Assembly (NCBI GenBank): GCA_012845835.1
Contig: JABAKD010000018.1
Coordinates: 2,466,729 to 2,530,728, forward strand
DNA from: Undaria pinnatifida
Lineage: Eukaryota; Sar; Phaeophyceae; Laminariales; Alariaceae
Direction of reading: 5' to 3'
DNA length: 64,000 nt
Part shown: one piece after another, positions 30,852 through 41,379 of the stretch
Layout of the letters: every line of letters starts with the position of its first letter
Position numbering within the stretch: the first letter of the stretch is position 1
Translations under genes and position numbers: made by a program
Notes under the pieces: generated by a model
What the model was told of the DNA's origin: nothing
Seen by the model: the letters and a program-made list of their open reading frames with translations, nothing else
Databases searched by the model: none

Positions 30852-32958
30852 CAGCACACCCCGGACATTCGCCTATTGAATATGCCTATTGCATGTCAAT
30901 AGGTTGGGGTATTACATATCTATACCTATTGACACGTTCGATAGGTATGCGAATTTATCGATCGATACCCATCGCTTGGACCAATAGGTCCAGAAAAAAA
31001 TGGTACAATAGGCTACTGTTATTAAGATAGGTGTGTTAATGCGTCTGTCCATGCCTATTTCTTCGACCAATAGGTTCTGATAAATCGGCACATTTCGCTA
31101 TTGTTATAACAATAATTATGTCACGCTACCTATTACTGTGACCAATAGTTACGGGAACGTTTTGATCGATACCTTCTGTTTGACCAATAGGTATTTGGAA
31201 TGGCCGATCGATATCTATTGCTATGAGTAGTAGGTATCAAGCCCTGCACAGTTGTCTACCACGTATTGAGTGCGCCTGTTGGTCTGTCCGCAAATTGGTG
31301 TATCGAATATCGAATAATTGAATATCGATAAGGATTTTTATGTTTTTTTGCCGTCCGACAATATAGTCCGACAATATAGTTAGATAATATAGCGCAGATG
31401 CCGTTCCGATACCAATCGAATACCCTTCCATAAAGCAGTAGTATCTATGACGTGTAATAATCCCTCCATAAAGCAGTGGTATCTTCTGCCAGCCATTTCC
31501 CTATTTCCTTTCGCAACGTCTTTATTATACTGCTTCCTTTCCTTACATATAAATTGAAATCCTCACAAGCCTATCGATTACTTTAAACTTATTTTAATAC
31601 TAGTATTATCGTAAAGCTGCGGTTTTGAAACAAAGGCAAGAAGTGGGTCAAGGTACATAATGTTGCTATCATCCAATGAATTCATTCAAAACACTAGCCT
31701 GGGGTATACGGCACGTATCGGTATGTTCTGCGCAGTACGAGGGTATACATTTACAAGCATTATTAGGTATCGATCGAAACCCTTGCAAATTATCTATTAA
31801 ATTTTCAGTAGGTATCGGTCGATACCCTTGAGAACCTATTGAGTTGAGCAATAGGGATCGATCGATACCCTTGCAAACCTATTACATTGAGCAAGAGGTA
31901 TAGATAGATATCATCGCACACCTATCGATTTAACCAATAGGTGTTGACTGGTGGCGATAAACAGGTATTGATCGAACGATAGCCTGTTGAGAGTTATTTT
32001 CAAATTATGTTGGTGCTCAAGATACCTATCGATATACACGTTTGCAAGCATATCGGTCGCACAATAGGCTATTGTGGCCACTGCCCTAACCCTATTGTTT
32101 CTTGCAATACCTATAGATAGACCCCGAAGCCGAGCTACTGTGCCCCGCGATAGGTATCGATCCTCATAGTTGCCGACCTTTTGTTAGCCCAATAGCCTAT
32201 TCGATAGGGTATTACCCAGGGTATAAGAAGGAACTCGACGGCCCACAAACAGGTCGCTCTAAAGCACTGCAGGTTTGAGCTTCGCATCGATCACACATAA
32301 GCAGTAGTCACCACGTTGTTGTTGAGAGCATCCACCTTGTGCTTCTTAGGGCACAGCATGGACAGACAGCGCCGTTTTCCGGGATTCTCCGCCTGGGCTG
32401 GAGGGGCGTGCGGCGTGGATGATGAATGGCGAACTAGAGTTGATTGTACCTAGACTGGCTGTCTTCGAGCGCCTTTGCTCTCCAACACTGAAACAGTACA
32501 ATGACGAAAGGTCTATGTACCGATACCTATCATCCAAAACAATAGAGTGGTGAAAGGTCTGTCAATACCTATCGTCCCAAACAATAGCATTGTGAAAGGT
32601 CTATCGATACCTATTTTTCGAACCAATAGGTGTGGAGAAAGGTATTTCGATACCTATCGGACAAACTCATAAGTTCCGTCACTCAGCGCGAATATCCTAT
32701 CGCCTAAAAAATATCGTCCTTAACATGTCGATCGATTCCTACCTTTTTTTATCGACATGTATGTTCATATGTACAGGCACAACAGGCTTTTGGCCTAACA
32801 GTAGATCATTGCAGATGCCAATTGATTCCCATTGGCGGTCCCAAAAAGATACGAAAAGTATCCATCGATACCTATCGCGGGCAACAATAGGTCTCCTATT
32901 GGAATAGGATCCTATCGATTGCCTATTGACCTGGAACGTATTGTCCAGGGTGTGCTGA
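30852..32958. mobile_element. 2.1 kb TA-flanked non-autonomous DNA element nested in LTR
   Basis: Its ends are inverted repeats: CAGCACACCCCGGACA at the left, and TGTCCAGGGTGTGCTG read at the right (one mismatch over 16). It interrupts the 3' LTR of element A. Comparison with the uninterrupted 5' LTR gives an empty site of equal length if a TA dinucleotide was duplicated (30,850-30,851 and 32,959-32,960). TA duplication and CAG-type termini suit the Tc1/mariner/pogo superfamily. No ORF longer than about 90 codons is present, so it is non-autonomous. The interior is filled with CCTATTG/CAATAGG and GGTATCGATCGATACC-like motifs. Confidence 0.75.
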
Positions 32959-33143
32959 TATGGTTCGAGAAGATCGCATTGTACCAGGTGGTCGAGTTCT
33001 CGAGATCAAAGGCTTTTTGAAGGAGTAGTGCTCTAGACTTTGAGATTTCTGCCTCGTGCATCTTGCACGCTCCTTTGGTCAGCTTAAAGGCAGAGCGCCC
33101 GCCTCTGCGACCTCTCCAGGTCGCATCGTCACATACGCCAACA
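32959..33143 (+). repeat. 3' LTR of element A, right part
   Basis: Resumes as TATGGTTCGAGAAGATCG, then TACCAGGTGGTCGAGTTCTC, TTTCTGCCTCGTGCATCTTGC and GCGCCCGCCTCTGCGACC, ending ACATACGCCAACA. An alpha element begins about 8 bases later. Confidence 0.75.
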
Positions 33144-33151
33144 CGCTGCGT

Positions 33152-33410
33152 CGCGTGCTACGATAGATAAAGGGGCACCACTTTTTTTTCTGAGGTTCCT
33201 CAGTTTTGGGAGCGCTCAAGACCTCCTCCCAAGAACCTGATCTGTAAAGAGAAAAATGAAACTGCTACCGGATGAAAAATCGCCATGGCCGAGGTCTGCA
33301 ACGAGAATCATGCCAAAAAAATGACCAGGTTCCGACGATTTTGGGTTAAGGATCCCCATCATTCAGAAACCATTTCAGACGGAAAGTGCTACCTCCATCG
33401 CAGCACGCGC
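33152..33410 (+). mobile_element. alpha-family element beside LTR end
   Basis: Left end CGCGTGCTACGATAGATAAAGG, right end CTACCTCCATCGCAGCACGCG, with the full body GAGGTTCCTCAGTTTTGGGAGC, CGCCATGGCCGAGG, CGACGATTTTGGGTTAAGGA between them. It lies almost at the outer edge of the 3' LTR of element A. Confidence 0.75.
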
Positions 33411-34232
33411 CCTGCACCTCACAGCCAAAAAGTTTTCCCGGTCCACTTTGTTTTACTCGGCGTAGCTTAACCATTCCGTGGAGGTGTCATGTTGCAAAAA
33501 GTAAACACTCGAACAGCGTAGAAGGGACAGGGGGATCACTTACGCGAGTGGAGTCACAACCACTGAAACAAGAGGCCCGAAAAGGGAACGCCTTTCCGTA
33601 GCCTTGGCCCATTAGAGAGAGAACGTTTCGGCTTAGTCCAAATTAGGGTTTGGGTGATGTATACTGTTAATAGTATGGAGCTCCTCAAGTGGTTAAGAGC
33701 CTCGGAACACACACATGGTGCACCTCTAGCGTGTCATGCGTCACCATTGCTTTCTCGTGGAAGGAGTCTCAGCCTTAGCCAGGGTCTTGGGTGAAGCTCT
33801 GAGCTCCTCAAGCAGGAAGCCTCAAACACACGCTAGTCGCACCGCTACCTCCTCGGTAGTTTCCTTCACCGAAGTGGCGGAGATAGCTAGCCCCCCAAAC
33901 TGTGGAAGATTCTATCCGTTATGACCTCGTACCCCCTGTGAACTTATGTGTGCACCGCGTACAAACTAGTGTTTCGGTTGGGTATGGTGTCGTTTGTGGT
34001 GCAGGCACGTCCATCAATACGTGTGCGATACTGTCATCTGCCTGCCGCAGTGTATCTTGGTGCCACGGGTGTGTAGCGTGCGTCGTGAGCGGAGTGTCAC
34101 ACGGTTAAGACACTCAAAAATGCACATGTGCCCAAGTCCAACAACAGCTCGAGCTGGTTTGCGTGACGAAAGCTGTCATCGTCGTGGGCGTGTTGTCTTG
34201 TTATGTTTGCCATCCTACGACAAATTCCCAAT

Positions 34233-34508
34233 CTACACGGTATAGGGGAGATACCCCGATTTTCAAGACTGGGTTTACGTCACCACTCCCACGAGTGAGC
34301 CTGAAACCTCACGGACAGAAATACATTTTGGCGATATCTAACAGTTTCTCAACGAAGCTCAGCGTACCATTCCATTGCGGAGTCAACCGCACACCTGGTG
34401 TAGAAAAGGATCAACGCTTGAGACCACAACGGAACAGCGAGGTCACTGGCGCAAGTGACCCTGTGCCACTGCAAAAAGAGACCCCGATAGTGACTCCCCT
34501 GCCGTAGC
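34233..34508 (+). mobile_element. gamma-family element
   Basis: Left CTACACGGTATAGGGGAGATACCCC, right GTGACTCCCCTGCCGTAG, forming inverted ends. Contains GTCACTGGCGCAAGTGACC near 34,441 and CCACTGCAAAAAGAGACCCC. A 3' fragment of another copy is at about 33,520-33,607. Confidence 0.6.
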
Positions 34509-34519
34509 CTGGATCAATT

Positions 34520-35660
34520 GTGCGGCATACGAAGTATAAAGGTAAGCGATCGGAATGTCCCCCGTCGTTTTGCGTCCTTCAAGTGCCCGAAAGGCACAAG
34601 CGCTCGCCGGTATGGGTTACACCGATTCAGATTCCTCCCGAAACACTTCGGAGGACGGGCAGTCGGTTTACACGCGGTAAGGACACAAAAACACCGTGCG
34701 TGCCCTATTTAGACCCAAAAACTAAATTGCCCATTACTCCTTCAAGTCTGCGGTTTGGGTTCTTCCGCGTGACGCAATATTTATGATGCTTTGGAATCGT
34801 GATATCATCGCCGATATCGAGGTTTTTTGTCAAGAGTGACAAGGTGCGGGGCATATCCCATGAAAAAACACTCGCACCAACGGTTTGGGGGGGGGATTGA
34901 CTAGGTCTAATAGCACTGGTATGGCATGTTTTGCAGAAAAGTTTTAATAGAGGTGGATACACGTTAGCGGCACCCTATCCAGCGTAACGTTCTCCCTTCT
35001 GACGGCCACACGCTCGAAGAACGCACAATATTACATGTTACGCCGATTCCGATCCCCCCCAAATTCGGAGAACGCGCGGGCGGTCTGTTTCCAGCTCGGG
35101 ATCGTTTCACGCACCGCGGGTACCGTACTGCCCAGTCAGTGCGGACACTTTTTGAGCATTGTTTAGCGTGAGTCATCAGCGGTGTTTGAAGGGCAGCCTG
35201 CCGCAGGCAACAAAGCTATTCGGTAGGCTCGAACCGGCTCCACCCCACCGTTCGAAGAATACACCAAAGAAAATTTCCTAGTAACGCTTTCGCCAATACG
35301 TCTGTAACACATCCGCTTTGGGCCTTCCGACAATAAGCAATATATATCCAACCGAGGAGAAGGGACGACACCTGTGACCACGGCTTGTCCAGAAGCTGGA
35401 AAATATATCCGAAAAAAAAAAAAAAAAAATGGTCTCAAAGTAGACTTCAGAGAACTCCGGCTTTTTTACGCCCTAAAATGCACGTGTTCTTCAAGGCAAA
35501 CCCGTAGTAGGTGAGGGTTGTTGTTTTAGGACAAGAGCAAGGGCAACCCAGCAAATAACTGCTTATACTTGGTGGTGCCTTGCGGCTCTATAGATGTGTC
35601 GTCTATCAGTGTGCTGTGTAGGTTTTTGATTTTCTCACAATTTTCTATTAATTCTTGATA
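34520..35660. other. unassigned, two related short modules
   Basis: TTACACCGATTCAGATTCCTCCCGAAAC...TTCGGAGGACGGGCAGTCGGTTT (34,618-34,670) is echoed by TTACGCCGATTCCGATCCCCCCCAAATTCGGAGAACGCGCGGGCGGTCTGTTT (35,038-35,090). No domain is visible in the frames of 60-114 codons. A poly-A run lies near 35,413-35,429. Confidence 0.35.
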
Positions 35661-35898
35661 TTTTTTTCGTGATATATATGATACAACATTTCATTCATTC
35701 ATTGCTCAACGTTTCCACTGTTTTTTTTTCGTCGTTTTACTTCGGGTTTAACTCGCGATCCACATTGATTGATTGTTGTGGGATGGCAAATGTGCCAGAG
35801 GTGCAAAGGTGCAAGCAACATTCACTATTATATCTTGCTAGACGGGTCCTGCTGTTACAACCTCTACTTAAATACTACACTATACTATTAAGCTTATA

Positions 35899-35905
35899 TT
35901 ATTAT

Positions 35906-35946
<41 letters not shown>

Positions 35947-36116
35947 TTAATACTACTACTACTGCTACTGCTGCTGCTACTACTACCACTACTACTACTG
36001 CTACTGCTGCTGCTACTACTACCACTACTATTACTGTTACTACTGATATACTACTATTATTGCTATACTACTGCTTACTACTGCTGCTGTTACTACTACT
36101 ACTTACTGCGCTGCTG
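35899..36116 (+). repeat. (ACT)n microsatellite with CTG interruptions
   Basis: About 215 bases of ACT triplets, with two near-identical ~45 bp blocks containing ACTGCTACTGCTGCTGCTAC (about 35,957 and 35,997), so part of it duplicated as a block. Confidence 0.9.
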
Positions 36117-36577
36117 TTACTACACCTAAAACTATGTAAGAAAGCGCGTGCTAAAACAGCGGTAGTAGAGCTTGTTTTCTGAACCATCTTCTAAACGATG
36201 ACGGGCTACTTGAACCCATACATCATCGAAAATTCGACCTTGTAATTTCCGATCTGTTTCGTGGTACCAACACTCAGACGATGGCGGGTATTATAGCCCT
36301 GAAAACGTGCTACGACGAAGAATGGTGGCGCTTTTTGGCCGTTTTTGCTTATGGATTCGGCTGGATTCCATACCCCAACATCGTTGGAACTTCGTATATA
36401 CATATTATGTGTCACAAAGTTTTCGATTGTATACCTCTAGACCATTGGATTCTTCCCCGAGAAGCACGTTTTTCCTTCCCTCTTCAAAACAGCTTTCTTG
36501 CTTCAGTGTTAAGGGAAAAACAATCTCCGCAAGTTGTTACGACCCCCAGAAATTGAGTAAGTGGTTTGCACACCTCT

Positions 36578-36762
36578 GACGCGTGCTACGACACAGGCGC
36601 CGCACCACTGTTTTATATCTGGGTTTCTGAGTTTCCTCAAGTTGGGAGCTTAAGACCTCTCCCACAAACTGATCTGAGAGAAAACTAAAGCTGCTCGTAG
36701 ACCGGTCCGGATGGAAATCTCCCATGTCCTAGGGGTACACAACGAGAAGCATGCAAACAAGA
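36578..36762 (+). mobile_element. alpha-family element, right end missing
   Basis: Left end GACGCGTGCTACGACACAGG, then GTTTCCTCAAGTTGGGAGCTTAAGACC and the body up to the CATGTCCTAGGGGTACACAACG region. The remainder is replaced. Confidence 0.65.
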
Positions 36763-37040
36763 CTGGCCTACTCGTGTTTCGAATCATCCCACGATAGGGA
36801 TTACAGTTTTTTTCGTCAAAAAGTCCCTGGCCAATCGAGCTCTTCATGTGAGGGACTACCGGCTAGAATAAAGCAATTTCACGAGAGTACGTTTTTTTAG
36901 GACTAAGAAGGCATAGAAGGCTTGGTCGGGATGTGCGAACGAATGCCTTCGAAGGCGTTTTTTCGAGTGAGATATTGAGTTCCTCATGGTAGGAGCTCAG
37001 GGACTAATGCTACACTCATACCCTACCGTGGGATGGCTCT

Positions 37041-37133
37041 CTCCGACGATTTGGGGTTAAGGAGCTCCGTCATTCAGAAAGCAAAATTGCCACAAAAAAG
37101 GTATAACTCAATACCTCTACCGTAGACTGCGTC
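37041..37133 (+). mobile_element. alpha-family right-end fragment
   Basis: CCGACGATTTGGGGTTAAGGAGC, CGTCATTCAGAAA and the end ACCTCTACCGTAGACTGCGTC. Preceded by a reverse copy of the CTCAATATCTCACCC repeat (36,895-37,000). Confidence 0.55.
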
Positions 37134-37376
37134 CCCTCTACGCTGGGATGACCCTCGAGGCATAGACGTCCACACATTTGAGAAACTTCGGAAACAATGT
37201 GGTGCGCCTCTATCATACCGTACTAGTTACTAACGTCGGAGTACCATGCATCTAGGTGACGAAGAAAATGAAGAGCGTGACCTATCTGCCGTTGGGGAAA
37301 TACATATCCAGAGCTTCGTCGATAACTCTTTAGAACTTCGCCCACGATTTGAACACAACAAGCTACTTGGGACTTA

Positions 37377-37621
37377 TTCTACGATATAGCCCCCCCCCTG
37401 AAACCAGCGATTTTCGTTAAACGAACGTTTCATGGCTGCTCGACACAAGGAAGGATACCACTGAAAGAAAAGCATCCAAACATTTTCTTGTGTGCAAAGA
37501 TTTATCGATCGATGACGTCGGGGTGTCGAGGGACACCGTATTTTGGGAGATACGACCGGGAGCTGGTTTTGACACCGGAAATTTCGTTAAAGAAAAGGGT
37601 GTTGGGGGGGCTACCGTAGAA
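37377..37621 (+). mobile_element. beta-family element, complete
   Basis: Left TTCTACGATATAGCCCCCCCCC, right GGGGGGGCTACCGTAGAA, with body TGAAACCAGCGATTTTCGTTAAACG, TTCATGGCTGCTCGAC, GATGACGTCGGGGTG and CGACCGGGAGCTGGTTTTGAC. 245 bp; with 3,781-4,017 the best copy. Confidence 0.7.
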
Positions 37622-37639
37622 CGAATCTTGGGATTAGTG

Positions 37640-38640
37640 TCGGATAGTTTTCGCGGCGTTCCTGCACCGCTATATACGGCGATCTGAATTAGACCAAGGG
37701 CGGAGCATTAAATCATGGGCTCGGATATATATACAGTTGTGAGCACGGTTGTGGGACATAATTGTGTCGTGCGCAAGGTGACCTGGAGTATTTTTTTCCC
37801 CTCTTTGGTGGACGGGGTATTCAGACAGAGCTTGTAGTCGGACACACCTTCGACTAAGCAAGGCTACGGTGCGGAGGTCACCTTGAGGGAGGTGTGCCAG
37901 ACGACAGAGGTGGCACGTTTAGGCTAAAATACTCCCAGAAAAGAGCGAGGCTAATATCGTGGGAATATCACAACAATTTTGAAGTGATAGGTGTTCGTAT
38001 ACATATATATAAGCCATGTGTTGGTTCATTGCTTGGCAGCATTTTTATTTCACTCTTAGAAATCACTTGTGGGCAAGGTATGAAGCTCGGTGAGTGATTG
38101 ACGAGTTTCTGAAAATAGTTGTGGTGTACAACTCTACCGTAGCGCGCGTCGAGGCTCAGAGCTACTCGCCGGTGACAGAGAGTGGAGGCCAGACCCTCCT
38201 ATTATTATTGAGTTTGGTGTGATTTTCAGGCTTCACGCGGTATGCACGGCCATTCATTGTTGACGGAATTGTTGCGGTGCTCTATTATAGCGACATACTT
38301 TTTTATTCTCCGGTCTCGACTGACGTAAAACAGGGCCTAAACTCTGGAGTGACTGGGGGGGTGTCACACCCCCCACACCGTAGCCTCTACGCGCTTCTTT
38401 CTGCGACGATGAAGTTATTGATTGTGGAGTCTCCTCAGTAAACGTTTAAACATTTTGAAACAGTAAAAGAGTATTTTGATCAATCTACATGCATAATATA
38501 TATGCAAGCATGGGCGTTGCAGCACGAATGAGGCAATAAGGAGTACCTGACGCACGTGTATGTATGATTTGTGCGATTGATGCGATATATGTGTGAGATG
38601 CATTCTTCCGCGAGGTTTTCCCTCTTGGGGGGGGGGAAGG
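37640..38640. other. no recognised gene
   Basis: Frames of 60-70 codons only. A gamma-like ending (CACCCCCCACACCGTAGCC) is near 38,366-38,384 and an alpha-like end (CTCTACCGTAGCGCGCGTC) near 38,132. Confidence 0.3.
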
Positions 38641-38939
38641 GTTAACTTGATATGTCCCGGAGCGGGCTACGCAATTCGAAGAGAGGGAAATACGGTCGTT
38701 CCGTATATTTTAATAGAGGAATTCCGTACATAATAATGTGATATATGTACGAGATCCAATGCAAGCTACTGTAAGTACGAACATACATGTCGTCGGTGAT
38801 ATGAACGATTATAATAGCCTGGAAATAGCATGGGATTTTGTTGTGCATTGGCAAAAAGGTTCATGTTGGCATGCATTCGACAAATAAATAAATATCTAAT
38901 AATGTGGAACACATTGCGTACATAAATAAATGTGACACA

Positions 38940-39030
38940 TATTACCAAAATAAAAATACACTCCAGTAAAATCGAAGAGTTTATCGAAACTAATATTTGC
39001 AAGGTGTGCGTGATACTCCGATATATAATA
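38940..39030 (-). repeat. delta-family arm, reverse
   Basis: ACACTCCAGTAAAATCGAAGAG, TATCGAAACTAATATTTGCAAG, GTGTGCGTGATACTCCGAT. A second reverse arm is at about 39,640-39,712. Confidence 0.55.
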
Positions 39031-39267
39031 TGTTCAATACACCGGGGGGCATGGGCTTGTCAAATATGCTGTGTGAGCCGACGAACATTCCCGGAAATTT
39101 CGTTGGTGCGCACGCGCTCTAATAATGGGTTGTTGTATCTGCGTCCAAAGGCACACATTTTTATGTCTAGAAGTGCATGCACCATTTTTGCTCTGAGTGA
39201 GGGTGGTTGCTCGAGGAGCTGTATCATATGCTCTCTAAAACAATAACTGATGTTGAGTACTTATAAG

Positions 39268-39520
39268 GACGCGTGCTACAATAGGAAGTGCGCACCACTT
39301 TTTTTCTGACGTTCCTCAATTTTGGAGGTTAAGGCATGTCCCTCCCAAAAATACTCTGCTACACCGCGGATGAAAGCTACCATCATGGCCTAAGTACCCG
39401 AGGGGAATCGGAACAAACAAACTATTATGGTATTTCCGAAGATTGTTGGGTTACGGAGCGCCGTCATTCAGAAAAAAAAATAGCCAAAAAAAGGTTTACC
39501 TCGCTATCGTGGCACGCGTC
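39268..39520 (+). mobile_element. alpha-family element, both ends present
   Basis: GACGCGTGCTACAATAGGAAG at the left, CTCGCTATCGTGGCACGCGTC at the right, with the full body between. Followed directly by gamma-like sequence (GTCACTCGCGCGATTTGACC near 39,544). Confidence 0.75.
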
Positions 39521-39924
39521 TGGGGGGCTTACAGTGGCCCGGAGTCACTCGCGCGATTTGACCCTTTCCTGTTACTTCGCGGTATTTCTAAGCCATTTTT
39601 GTGTCTCTTTTCAACTGTTTATATGTTATAAAAATATAAATACACCCCATCCAGCTGTGAGATCGAATATTTTGTCGAAACTCATCTTTGCAAGCAGTGT
39701 GTAATACTCCATGAATCTACGATGGGTTTTGGAATGGTAAAAGCTGCGCTGCGCCAACAAAACTAACTCGCCTAAGAACAACGTGGTTTCGTCCGCTAGA
39801 TTGTACCGAGGCACTCGCGCGAGCGATGAAAACCTCAGCGAAATTCGGTGTATATGGTGCTGCAATATCGTAGCCTTGACCCTCTAGGTACACACAAACA
39901 AGTACTATATATTTGCAAAACAAC

Positions 39925-40043
39925 AATGGCAAGGCATTCCGACGACTTTTGGATAGGGAGCCCCTTCGTTCAGAAGATGGTTGGGGCTAGGGTTAGCGTT
40001 AGGGGTTTAGCCCCAACGTGCTACCCTTCGCGCAGCACGCGTC
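39925..40043 (+). mobile_element. alpha-family right-half fragment with telomere-like patch
   Basis: TTCCGACGACTTTTGGATAGGGAGCC, CTTCGTTCAGAAG, then GGGGCTAGGGTTAGCGTTAGGGG in place of the usual text, then the end CTACCCTTCGCGCAGCACGCGTC. Confidence 0.45.
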
Positions 40044-40264
40044 GTCGCAGGGTATGCATGTATGCCTTTAGCGCGTGCGATCAACTATCGGGTGAGTTCA
40101 TTTGACACGTTTATCTGGCATACTTCGCATAGTCTGTATGGTTGTGTACCAGAGAACTTTCCGAGAGATTTTCTGGGGCCCTCAACGCACAGAGCTGTAT
40201 GCGCGTCCGTGCATGGGGGGAGTGGTTGTTCCACTTCATGGGGGAGTGGGGGGGGGTAGACTGA

Positions 40265-40513
40265 TTCTGCGATAGCCTCCCCCCCCAAAAAAACGGCGAT
40301 TTTCTTTATTGGCGAACGTTTCATGGCGGCTGCGCGACACGAGGGAGGATGCTATGAGAACTAAAATCATCGCATATTTTCTTGTGTGCGAAGGACGGTC
40401 GACCGATGCCGTCGAGGCGGCAAGGGGCAACGTATTTGAGGAGATACAGCGGCGAGTCGTTTTCAAAGCCGGCGATTTCGTTAAAGAAAAGTTGGGGGGG
40501 CTACACCGTCGAA
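40265..40513 (+). mobile_element. beta-family element
   Basis: TTCTGCGATAGCCTCCCCCCC at the left, GTTGGGGGGGCTACACCGTCGAA at the right, with body CGGCGATTTTCTTTATTGGCG, TTTCATGGCGGCTGCG, CCGATGCCGTCGAGGCGGC and GGCGATTTCGTTAAAGAAAAG. Confidence 0.65.
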
Positions 40514-41102
40514 CCACTCTGTATACGAGCATGTGTGTGTTTTGTTTTGGTTGAAGATATTGTGGTAGTCGTGTTCCACAGGCATAAACAATACACAGTG
40601 CACATGTAACACACTTGTTAGTACCAGGTATGTGTGTTTACCACAAAAGTTTCATATCGAAGAACTATCGTTGGTGGTTCCTTGGTGTGCACGTCACGGC
40701 TTGCAGCATGCGCGTCCACGCGTATATGGGGGATCTGGGCGTGCACGTGCGTCAGGGGAGAGGGAGGCAGGCCTTGAAGGTGTGCATACAGTCTATGTCA
40801 TATATTTATGTGCGTATGTATGACGTGTGTGTGATTGCTCGTCTACCGGCTGCGAAAGTATACACCAGCCCACAAGACGATGCGATTAGAAGCATGGCGA
40901 AAACTAATCAACATCCTTAAATTATCCATCGGTAAGGGCTCTCTGTCTCTACCAGAAGGTATCTCAACAGATGCTTCAGTGCCATCTCCGCAGCTCTTAC
41001 AACAGAGTCAGAGCCTCGGGGTACACATCATTCCTTCGCACACTGCACTGTTTGGGGCCGAACGCTTCTGACCGGATGAGCTCCTCCTCGAGTGAGTGTG
41101 GA

Positions 41103-41377
41103 GACGCGTGCTACGATACAAGTAGCAATTTTCGTTGGAAATGGTTTCTGAATGACGGGGCTCCTTAACCCAAAACAGTCGGAAATTGGTCATTTTTTGC
41201 ACGATTCTCGAGTCGTGTACCTACAGCAGGCCTTGGTAGGCCATGGGATTATTCATTCGGTATATAAGCAGCTTTAGTTTTGTCCAAATCAGTTCTTCAT
41301 CAGAGGGACATGTCTTCAGCTCCCTAACTGAGGAAACCTCAAAAAGAAAGTGGTACACCTCTATCGTAGCACGCGTC
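41103..41377 (-). mobile_element. alpha-family element, reference-quality copy
   Basis: 275 bp, starting GACGCGTGCTACGATACAAG and ending CTCTATCGTAGCACGCGTC, so the termini are inverted repeats of about 15 bp perfect and 25 bp imperfect. Body: TTTCTGAATGACGGGGCTCC, CGTGTACCTACAGCAGG, CCATGGGATTATTCATTCGG, AACTGAGGAAACCTC. At least 25 copies or fragments of this family are in the window, in both orientations. None encodes a protein of note. MITE-like; the partner transposase is not in the window. Confidence 0.8.
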
Positions 41378-41379
41378 CG

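Larger units (their letters stand above)
24055..33143 (+). mobile_element. Ty1/copia LTR retrotransposon A (degenerate, with nested insertion)
   Basis: A full-length copia element on the plus strand with the order LTR, primer site, gag, protease, integrase, RT, RNase H, G-rich polypurine tract, LTR. The integrase-before-RT order is diagnostic of Ty1/copia. Every coding section has stops or frame breaks, so it is not autonomous. The 3' LTR is split by a 2,107 bp element (30,852-32,958). Without that insert the element is about 7.0 kb. No clear target duplication remains: the left flank is CTTGT, and the right flank runs almost directly into an alpha element. Confidence 0.85.

Noticed and set aside
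36206-36579. Paired ORFs near 36.2-36.6 kb as a gene
   Set aside because: Three overlapping frames on both strands around sequence with weak alpha-family resemblance; no domain.
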